From positions 10,297,001-10,361,000 of the forward strand of contig NC_134025.1 in NCBI RefSeq assembly GCF_964204645.1: DNA of 64,000 nt, in the 5' to 3' direction. A program made the position numbers and the translations under genes. Shown piece after piece: positions 35,601 through 47,600 of the stretch. The notes beneath the pieces were generated by a model. The model ran no database searches and was not told the origin of the DNA. It worked only from the letters and a program-made list of their open reading frames with translations. This stretch comes from Tubulanus polymorphus. Its lineage: Eukaryota; Nemertea; Palaeonemertea; Tubulaniformes; Tubulanidae. Within the stretch, counting starts at the first letter, position 1, and each line of letters starts with the position of its first letter.

Positions 35601-38600
35601 GCGCATGCGCGGCGTAAATCAGCCAATCAGCGACGATGTACGGTAAAATAGTGGAAATAAACACTCAGCCGTATATGGTAAAATATCCACTGCGTATTTC
35701 TTTCATAACATTTTCATCATAGTATTCTTTTTAATTACATTTCACTGATTCCATAGATGTTTTTTGCTCCAGTAATTACAGATTTATACAAAAAATCATC
35801 GCTTTCAAATTCACCTCGTGTATGTGTGAGCGAAGCAGTGCCTTACGTTGGCGAAACAACTACATGCTATGTTCAATGAGGCAGGATAGGTTAACCTCCT
35901 TGGCCTCATGCACATACATTACGTTGGGGATATCTACAAAAGCTAGGGCGAGAATATTCGCGGGAAAACACCCAAGACGAATGTAGTTTATTATATTTAT
36001 TGATTATGATTTATTTGTTGGGTTTTATTGTTTGTGGAATAGCTACAAAATTCTATTTTAAGCATAGCCTGGGATACTGAACATGCAAAAGTGTCCTTTT
36101 TTATAATTTAAGAACGCCACTTTCAAAATCCTGGCTACAGGCTTGTTATAATACACTTCGGTATCCTATGAGTCACCAGTCCTGTCCAATGAAACATAAG
36201 ATCAGTCTTCTAGTTAAGTTTAAAACCTAGTTTTCATGAGCAGTTTCCAGAGAGCTTTTTTCATGCTACTGAAGCTGGAAGACACATCAGCAGAAAATAG
36301 CTATTGCAAATGCTTCCTGCTCTGCCCCAAAAAAAATGCCGTGAAAACGGTCAAACTGCAGCAGCAATTTTGGAAAGGAAATTCCATCAGGAAACTGCTG
36401 CTTATGAAAACGCGTGCCACTGCTATTGGTTGTCCGGGCGACCACGCGTATTTGTGCTTGTTGTCACCTAGGGTATTTTCACTTTTTTTAGCTGTAAAAA
36501 GCAAATTGCTGGCTCTGGAAGCTGCAACATGAAAATGCGTGTTGCTGAAGACATTTTCACATTGCAGGAAAAAGTTAGTTGGAAATAACTCATGAGAATT
36601 GGGCTTAAACATAAACATAATATGATTAACTGGCATACTGATAGTGCTATATTTTGCCTATCCTTGTAATAACATAAGGTATAGATACATCATACAAAGA
36701 ACCTTAACTTCTAAAGCTTACACATTTTTGTGAAATCAAGGAAGTTATATCCTAGTGTGTTATTTCATATGATAGTGGATTCTTCAATTTACCTTGTAGA
36801 CAGTTCCAAAAGCTCCAGATCCTATGATTCCACCTCGTCGTAATTCCGACTCTTTAACAAGTCTCATGTGCGCCATATCCGGTTTAGCATCAGACGGAGT
36901 TAAAGGCTGTAAAAAACGCAGGAATGTCGCATTGTTAAGATCATGGTGAAATGTTCGTTTGTACGTGGAAAAGACGTAAAATCTACAAACCACATCGTCG
37001 GTATATCCGCTGAGACGCGCGGTCAGTTTCAAAGCGTTCTCCTTCGACAGGGCTCTCAAGCGACAATAGTAAGCAATAACTCCGATTCCGATGATAATGA
37101 GAAACACTGCACCCGTCACAGATCCAATCACAACACTCATGGACCTTTAATTAACAAATGGTGATTCATAATCAGGATTAAAAACTCAAGGTTCTGAATT
37201 CATAAGCCACAATCACACAGAGACAATTTGGCCGGGCTGAACTGGCACGGATCAGGCCCGAGTCAAATCTGGCCCGTGCCTAATTAGAGACCACGTTCAC
37301 ACGTAAACCCCTCACTCGATACTAAACAATGCTTAAACAAAGCAAAGTGAATCACTTCCAGAACCAATTGCAATTCACAAGCAATGATTTGACCGGTGCT
37401 AAAATTTGGCCTGGTCCAATGTCTTTGGTCGGGTCATGTTTGGCCTGGGTCAAATAGGCACAGGCCCATTTGGCACCCAGGCCAAAAATGGTCCGTGCGA
37501 TCGCGGCTATAATGAAATTGCAAAATACTTACGCAGGCATCGTAACTAGACAAACATCTTCACCAGTTTCCTTGTCAGCATCAGTATATGGGTGTGTCTT
37601 TGGACACTTTGCAGTACAATTTATCTTCTATAAAGGGTGTAAAAAACTTTTAGGGATACAATTATCACTTGTAAAGATTACCAGTAACAAAAGCAGGCAT
37701 CATCTTCATCAAGTCACTTGAGATACAAGTAAATACAATATTCAACAAATATTATGTGTAGCTCTCGAAGCCTATAAGTTGTACTTACCCTGTCTTTGCC
37801 AGGATCATCTATGTCAACTCTAAAATGCAGGCATAATTTACAATCGGTTGTACTTTTACCAGTGCACCCACGTTTACATTCATCATGGCAATTTCGACAG
37901 ATCAGGTCTCCTACTTCATCCGGCTCGGCATACGTGCCTTCTGGACATCTCGAAATACATCGGCTTTGGAAGCGGTAATATTTGCAGCGAGGACAGTTAT
38001 AATCACCAGCAGATGTACATGTTCTACACATGTCATCGCATCGAATACAACTCTGAAACACAGTAATATAGCCGCATAAGATACATTTTATAATAACTAT
38101 ATCTACCCATGATTGAGTTATGGTGCATCTTTGGCAATTAAAAGAGATTCAAATACTTGTATTCAGTTAATCGAAAACTCTATATAGTTCAGTCCACCTC
38201 CTGATAAAACCATGACCGAGCTCTACATTTGAACTAAAAAATTGGCTCATTTTCAATAAGCAACATTTGTGAGACTGGTTCTAATATAGAGCCAGTTCCA
38301 CAGTTCTTGATTAAGATTCAAGGCTTTGACTGAAAGAGATGAGGGTCTGAGTAAAACATTTACTGTAGAAAAAATCAAACAGACTAAAAAGGTTGAATCT
38401 CAGGAAACATCTATGAATTTGATTGTAATTGGCATGCTTTCTCATCATTTACAACACGATTTAGCAACTGGGTCAGATAACTAGGATACTTCTTACAGCA
38501 TTTTGGCAGAAAGTTACATCAAAATAAGTCGATCTACTATGAACATTCAACGTGGGTACTTACTGCAAGACGTAACAAAGAACTGAATGAATTTTTGTCC

Positions 38601-41600
38601 GAATGTTGATTCAATGTGTATTTCAGATAATATCCGTCCGGGCAGACGTATTTATCTGGATTGCTCTCCAAACAATGGTCGACCTCAGTCGCATTTTTCA
38701 TCACCACGAACGAACAATTGTTGCAAGCGTTCTTTCCAACCTTGTTCAACGGGCCGGTACATCTAAGATATCACACAACAGAATGTGAATGTTACATGCT
38801 CGACTGACTCAGGAAAGAACACACGAATAAGAAAACCAAGAAGAACTTACCCGCCGACGCAATAATCATGGCACGGTTTACAGTGTTTGGTATCATCGGG
38901 ATATTTTGAACTCGGACACTTTTCAACACAGAAAGGACCATCTTTGAAATTCTTGCAGCCGTCTGAACAGTGGTCGGAATCCTAGATATTAGATGCATCT
39001 ATATTATTTCAACTGCGATAACAAGTATACATATTATTATGATTTTCTTCACCTTAAGAGATATTGTGTGAACCGGTGAAATGGCTATTTCATTAGTTGA
39101 ATAAAATTAGTAACCTGAGCACTAATAAACCCCGAAAACCTATTCCAGCCATCATAATGCTTCTACTAAATTCATGGGCAATCAATTGTTAAGCTTTAAG
39201 AAAGGCTAAAAACACGCAGTTCCCATGGGTGTTTAGCTAGTCGAAACAAATGATCTATGACATACGTCTGAGTCTTAAGGCTAGCATTTAACCCTTTCAT
39301 TGCATCTACACCGTAGTGTGGTGTGTAAAGAGGTGATGGTCTTTGCTAGTACACCGCATCACAGTGTATTGATGTTATTAATTAGTTTTCATCTCGATTG
39401 AAAGATGGCAGTACCTGTCTGACTTAGTGGAATACTATTAACAAAACACCATCATCCCGAAGTGTAAACAAACTACAGCCCATTTTTCAACACACTGGGT
39501 TAGAATTTTCAAAAGATTTTTTTCAAATTATCTCCAGCTTTTTTGAATATCAATAATCATATCACTGAAAGGGTTATACGTGAATGATGAAGAAAATCAA
39601 AAGGAGCTACATTAGCTTGACTAATTGAAAGAAAATTTGGACCCACTCTTGCTTCCACTGAAAAGTTCAGTGCACAATGAAATAAATTCTATCTGTGTAA
39701 CTGTGAACAAATTGAATTGAACTTACCGGCCCTTTACAGTTAGAGTTGCATTCTTTGTGGCATTTTTTGCACGTTTGATTTCCAGCGTCATAAAGTCCAG
39801 GTTCGCTGTAGCAACTCGAAACGCAACGGCTACCGACGCGGAAATTGACACAATCTTGACACTGCTCGGGTCCAGGACCCATGCAGCCACCCGCGCATCC
39901 TGGATCGCATTTTAAGCCTTTGGTTACTGAAAAATTACAAGTGAGTCATACTATCAGTTATCTATATGAAACCATGCCTATACAAAAATCATAAATCCTA
40001 CGTTAATAAAAGCATTGCGTTATACGCTTTTTAGTGATATTACTAATTATTAAGCCAATCACCTAAATTTTCACTCTAAGACGTTATGTCTCATTAATAA
40101 TATTGTGTTCAACTTTTATAGTTTTATAATTTGTTAGTTTTCTCGGATCAAATTGATTCTTTAATCAATGCATAGGTGTAATATATGTTTTAAAAAGCAA
40201 ATCTTTAACCAGCAAACTGCGTTGTTAAAAATCTTAATGTAACAACAAAAAAAAACTAATTTTCATGAGTAATCTATACCATTTGAACTTTTAGACCAGT
40301 GAATTTCACTACTTTTAAACTATTGTGGAGTTTTGAAAGGTTAGTAAATACACCTATATATTGTGCGTGCAAATTACAAAGATGTTACAAAGATGTTAGA
40401 TGAGGTACTGTTAAAAACAACCTCTAACCATAATGTTAGACAAAAATAAAATATCATTTGAAAAAAAATTAAAAAGTTACTTGGTAATTGTTATCTTCTA
40501 AGTTATGAATAAAGTTACAAATCAATTGATACTAGTAGGACAGGGACACCATGCTCACTTGGAAAAATGCTTGACAATCTGACTACTTCATTCAATGCCC
40601 CCTCCCACAATTTTGCAATTGATTGTTGTTTCAAAATGTATATCATTTAGTTTTTAACCCCCCTCCCCATCAAAAAACCTTTTTCTATCTACAAATAAGG
40701 ACTGATGACACTAAGATGGCTAATGATTGCATAAAAAACCCCTCTGATCTATGAATAACCCTGTTCTCAAAACATTACGTATATCAATGAAAAATAGCAG
40801 ACCATTAAGAACCTAAGCTTTAAGGTCAAAGGATAGCCATCTTGTGTCCGATGGGCCTAGTTTTTCTGAAGATGATGGGCAAATATACACATAATATTGA
40901 GAATATTGATCAAAGTGTCCACAAAATTTCCTTGAAATCCTCGAAAACAAAAAAATAACAATGGCTGCCAGTTCATCATTGTAATTTCGATCAAGCCAGC
41001 TTTTTGGGCTGCCCATGGGCAGATACGCCAAATATCAAGACAATCCATTGCAACGTCTTCAAAACTTCCCAAAATAACTGGATTCAAGGATTCCATTTAC
41101 CCACAGCAAATGGATAGAAAAGTGAATGCATTAGTGTGCTGCAAGTGGGCTACAAAATTGAAAATGAAATACATAAACTAATCAACAAATAATTAAAAAT
41201 ACAATGTAAAATGCCTGAAGATGCAAATTCATTCACAGAGAATTTCACGACTGCTCTGGGGTGAGGTAACAGCATTGTCAGGCTTGTGAGTGTAACAAGA
41301 GTGTATAAGGCACCCAATCAGTCCTCAACAGGTCGAACTGAGAGACTGTCGGAGTGTCCGCAACATTCAGACATTCATAACGGGAAGCATGCATATATCC
41401 AGGGACAAAATGGGTTCAGGAGTCTGGAAGGGTGTAGGGTACACTATTCATGGGAATGTTTCTTTAAACAAATGATTTCTTTAAAATGTTAGCATAAAAA
41501 CCAATTTCAGAAACAATGACAATCATCCTTAAACTGACGTGTCGGAAAAATCTTTTAAATCTTCTTCTCAGCAACTAATATCAGTGCGTTGGAAGTACTT

Positions 41601-44600
41601 ATTCTAATAACTTACGCCAGGCAGCATTTGTGCAATAAATCTAAAATCTAATATCGTGATAAGCCGTGATAATATTGCGATATCTTTTCCAAAGCTACTA
41701 GGAAAGTACTCGACAACAATAGACATCTTATGAATGTGCGAGAGGTTTGTGTGTGTGTGTGCGCACCGCGACACCGTTCCAGACCCTTAACCTGTGTGCT
41801 ATAGTGAATCAACTAAAAAGACTGTACAACGACATGCACAACTAATAAGGACGACTCAGCATATGGTCAAACACAACAACATCGGTGGTTACTACCATAT
41901 ATGAGTCAAAGTTTTTTTTTTCACTTACAACACATTTCGGGAACACCGTTCAAGTGAATATAGAATGTATTTATGAATTTTTTCCAATCGATCGTATCAG
42001 CCAAGCAGAGGGCTTTATTTTGGACTATGATTACATTGCCATTTTGTAGGCTTTTAAGCGATTTCAACCCTAAATACTGTATATGGTCGCTGCGGGAAAT
42101 CTGTATCACTGCCTCGTAGCTGTAAATAGATCATGTTAGAACATATTGAAACAAACGTAGCTTATTCACGTGAGCTATATCAGATAGTGAGTTCGAACTG
42201 CCGACTATTATTATTATTCCATTGAAAGTCATGTGAACCCTCCAATTAAGTCGAATGAAACCACGACAGATTATGTCAAATAGTCAATATAGGCTAAGTA
42301 TTGAAACCGTAGGGAGACAAATAACAGTGTTGGCAGTAAAATCCCAATACGACCTGACATAGCTCGCCTTTCAGCAACGGAAAGGCTGTTCCACCTTAAT
42401 TTCATAGGTCGCCAGTGTTCGGTATCTTTTTTCATTGATTCACACCTCTTTGGGTCGTATTCAAAGAGCGTCCTGTTATATCGAATCATCCGATCTCTGC
42501 TTGCTTTGCTCAACGCAGCGCAAGGTCGCTAAGTCAAACAGGACGAGGCGAGTACATCCGAGAAAACAACTGGCGACGTATGACATGAAGGCTGTTAGTA
42601 AACGCTAAAGAATGAAAAAACTTACAACACTTAGCCCGGCCCGAGTTCTTGGCAAAGTATGATTTGGCATTCGGATTCAGTTTTGACCAGTCATAATCGA
42701 CAGCAAAACATAATTGTGGGTTATTCGAAATAAAGATTACGCCGGCCGAATTGCGCAACTGCTTGAGCGAGCGCAGTCCCAAGTAAGTTAAATACTTATT
42801 GTGACTGACGTGTAGGATTGATCCGCTCCTGTAAATTATGTTTCGAGAACACGAGAAAAACAAAATGAACATTTTCACGAGAACAAACACACGAAAAGAA
42901 ACAGACGCGGTTTCACAGAACAGGATTTTAGTCACAAATGTAGGTAATAATCCCCCCTGGGTAAAAAAATAGCCCAGAATCAATTTTCTATCAAACTAGA
43001 ATAAAAACACTTAGAACTATCAAGGAACACATATGTACATAGATATTATGACTTTTAAACTATATTTCTTTATAGAAATATTCAAAACTACAATAATGCC
43101 ATTTTTGATGCATGTAGCTTGCTATAAGTGACTGAATGATGTATAATTTGTATGCATGTAACTCTTTTAAGTCACAGATTATCCAAGGTGAATATTGTGA
43201 TCAGCACTAAGGAACTTTTAAATTTTTGAAATCTATCAAAGTTTTTCGGCATAATGGTGAAGTATTTTGTTGTGAAATCAAATTTGGGGGGATTTTTACA
43301 CATATAAGTCACATACACAGGAACATGGGAGATAGTCGGACAAATTCCAAAAAAAATCTCAAAATCCCATAACTCCATATATCTTTTACTTTCATGATTG
43401 TTATGGCAATAAACATTTTGGAGCTGGCAACGAAGCTTTGCTAGAGATGTTGAAACATTTGGCGCTGAACTGGTAAATTGGTTAAATTAATCCATAGGCC
43501 GCTGGATTAAAAACCCACGTAAAGTAGGCATATACGTTCGAAGCCAGGTTTTCATCATTAATATTTTCAGGAAATGTTTTGTTGGATATGAAGGTGGCTA
43601 TCAAAAAAAAAACTTACCGATCCAGATATTTCCCATGAATAGTCTCGAGGTTCTCCAGAAAGCTAAGATTCGTCAAATTTTTGTGGTCGGACTGAATCAT
43701 GAGATAGCCGTGAATTTCTTTGACGTCTTTTAAAGCGTTCAGCTCCGACGGTTCCATCGGTCGATAACCATAATGCGGGTCACTAAAAATGGGATATACG
43801 GTCCACATGATACAGAGATTCAGGATTTTCAACCCCAGACAGCCATCTGTACTCGAAGTATGTCTTAGGTTGAAAAATTCATTCCGGGTCAAACATAAAA
43901 TAAGTACTATTTCAATTAATCAAACTATGAACCCTGGAACTGGCTCCAGATGATACAGTTCAGTTGATTTTTTGAATCTAAATCTCGGCTGAGCCATTCT
44001 GTGCCATCGTACTTACCCGGAGAATGAGGTAGACAGGATTCGGACGTTGTTTGTGATTACAGTACAGCCGCGGAATTGCCCGATATTGTTCGAATGGATA
44101 AAATCATTGTCACCTATAATGCCCGGACAGTCTGAATAGGAAAAAGAAAAATACATCATTTTTGGAAGAAGTTTCAGATGGCTATCATGATGCTATGACA
44201 ACAATTGAATAGCGGGAATCACAACTTCAAACTGAGGGATGTCTCAAATGATTTAGATTTTTCACTTAATTCGGATGAAATATTTGGTCTATTCAACCTG
44301 GAACCATTATTCATAATCTGGATTTTACTTAACTTAGTTCTATTAAATAAACTGATTTTGGAAACTATGTGTAGTATATAGGTATAGTGAGGTCTAAAAG
44401 ATACTCTCAAAAGATTCAAACTTATTTCCTTTGGCCCCTGCATTTTGATTGAAATGTCTTATGTCGCCTACGGGATGAGGCACCCGCTGAATAAGAACTG
44501 ATCCACCGGGTATACGTGAGGCTTCATGTTTCTTATCTAACACACAATTCTGCCTGTTGCTTGCCTATTTCTAGACTATATCAATCGATATGTTATAATG

Positions 44601-47600
44601 TATATCATACTGATCTTGGTTAAGTAATTATATAATTATACAACTGGCTGGGGGTGAAAAGGTTTGAATAAAGATAAGATACAAAAATTCATTGTCTTAA
44701 TACTTTACCCTTCTACTGATATAGATATTAGAAAAAATGTCCATATAATAATTTTGAGAAAAACCACAACTGTTCCGCTATTGACCGGTTTATCAAGTCC
44801 ACAGTAATGAATAACATAAGACTCTTCAGTCAAAATCTTTTTGTTTTTTACGCACATACCTTTTGGACAGGGGCCATCGCACTTTACACACTTTCCAGCC
44901 TTGTTGGCGCCTTGACTCATCGCGTATTCTCCCTTAGGACATTTCTTTACGCACGCGCTTCTGTGCTGGTAGAGATATTCTGAAAATAGAAATTGTCCAC
45001 TATACTGAATGCCAAGAATTGTTTTATTTGTATTTCAAATAAAAAAATGCTGCTTTTTGATTTTCATTCATAATACTCATCATGGGATTTCATTTAGTAA
45101 CAATATTAGGAACAAGGTCTTTATGGCCTCTTTATTATCATCAATTTTGTGACACATATGAAAAAAAAAACTAAATATCTACGGTAACTAAAAATGACTA
45201 ATTGCTATCAGGTGACCCATGAAATACAGATGATAATGATGATTTCATATTCATACATACTAGGACACTCTTTAGTGCAGATGTTTCCATACGTAAACTT
45301 GGCATTCGGATTTGGAATATATTTGTACAACTTCGAATCATAAATTTCTGGTTCCGGGCAATAGCTTTCGCATAAGCCGTCGTTGTAGAACTTTCGACAC
45401 GCCTGAAATAAGAAATATATCGATGGTTATGTTCGACATTAGGTGTTGTCGCTGAAGTGAAAAACTATTGAGAGTAATAATTTCTCCCGTATAAAAAGTA
45501 TTTGCCCACCGGCAAACAATCGATTTCGCAATCCAAGAATAGCAAAAAACGATAAAGCGGATATTTCGAGTTTTGATAAGTCGATAGAATTTATCGTCGA
45601 TAGAATTCTATTCGCCGAGGCCGCGGTGCGGGGTTTTCAACGACGTGTAATATTTCCGCGGAAAACCGGCTTGAAGTTCAAGAAATAAAACAACACTCGA
45701 ATTCGGCGTTTTATTACAGAAAATGACTCGGGTGTAGATAAATAAATGTAAAAACATGAACGCACGTAGGTTGAACATTGCACCACGTACTATGTTCTTC
45801 AAAGCAAATAATATCCCTTCACAATATCGATGACTATATCGATTTTGTGAAGTTATTCGATCATCAATGATTCTGAATGCTGTTGTTTTTGTCATACATA
45901 CCACGCAGTCTCCCCTTTTAGGGTTACTACAGCCGGCGGCACATTCGGCGTGGCAACACTCGCTCGGACCGGGCCCGTAGCATCGCCCGTCACATTGCGG
46001 ACTACAGATCACTCGATTCACTGCAATTACAAACATAGATTTTAGAAATATTCTTAAACATATCTGATTAAACTCCAAGCATATCGCAATCACTTCTCGC
46101 TGAAAGCTAATGTATCTTGTTTGATTTCAAAGTTTTACTTCAAAAGACATACTTAGAATTCAATGATTCTAGAACATATCTAATAAGACTTCAAGCATAT
46201 CTCGATGACTTAAACATATACATCTTGCTGAAAGCAAATGTATCTGGTTTTGACTTTGACAAAATATATATTTATCTCGATGATTCTAAACACAATGTAT
46301 TTGACTAAAAAAACCATTTCATTAAGCCTAAACATACGTCAATGATTTTAAACATGACTTCATTGACTTCAAACAAATTATGACTGTTCTCATGACTTCT
46401 TGTATAGTCAGTGACGTCCTTCATTTTTCTATTGGTCAGACATCAGGAAAAGGGCACACACTGGGTTTCCGCCAAGGGCGTCGAGGTACTGGGCCCCATA
46501 AAACTTAGTTTAAGGACCATTTCTTTCAGTCTACTTGCTAACTGAACATGTAAAATCAGAGATTCTAAAAATTCATAACAACATGTTTTCCCCCCTAGAG
46601 AATCAATACTTTTTCGGAATTTTCAAAAGATCCACGTTTTCCTTAATTTGTCGGACATTTGTTGGACCTGCGGCAACGTCACTGGTACTGGACTTTGCTC
46701 CTGATGGTTTCAAGTTGAAATCAGACAGTCGAATTACATTATAGACTCATCTATAATGCCTAACATTGTCTACTTCTAAAATATGAATCTAAGCTAATTT
46801 GCTATAATTTTAGATATTCAAATAGTTTAACTATTAACCACTAACCCAGTACAATGCCTACTCTAATTCCAAGAAATGTAGGCATTTTAATCGTATTTCG
46901 TGAAATGACTGGTGAAAATTGATACGAATAATATCATCGAAAATATTTAGTATTCGAACGATCAACATTCTCCGTGTGTGTTCGGTATATATGTATATGT
47001 TACGTACCTGACAAAATGGGAAATCAATCGAAAAGTATCATATTCAAAATATTGCCCGAAGATATGTTAGTCGTCATCAGAAATAACACGAAGGCTATGC
47101 ACTTGATATCATAATTATGAAATATGACCGCGTGCAGTCTCAGTGATTTACTGGCAGGTATAGTATTATATATCATTACGTTTTGAAGATGAAGCAAAAC
47201 TGTGAAAAATCATGAAAATAATTCGAATACGTTAAACTTCAAAGACGACTTCAATTTTCCAATTCACAGGAGAGTTTTTTTTTTCACCGGCAGATTTGCT
47301 CTAGATTTGTTTGACAAAAACAGGGGGCGCATGCCACGTACGTCCCCCCCTGTCTGGATACGCCACTGATTACAAGATACATATTAATTATTCAACCACG
47401 TGTGTGTGTGTGTGTGCGCACAGGCCATACTTATTTTCACGCTCCAAACTCTAGAAAAACAAGTGCGTCGGCGAACAATCCATATTTAATAAGTTATTTG
47501 CAGTTGGGAGCATTATATTAGTGAAACATTAGCGTTAAAGAGCACTTGGTACGAAGTGTAATAGGATCCAGTGTCTATAAGAATGCGATATATAATTAAT

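Noticed and set aside
40813-41096. Possible third copy of the EGFR L2 exon downstream of version 'b'
   Set aside because: Neither open frame here has the YLGL-SLK or LC-DW pattern or suitable splice sites.
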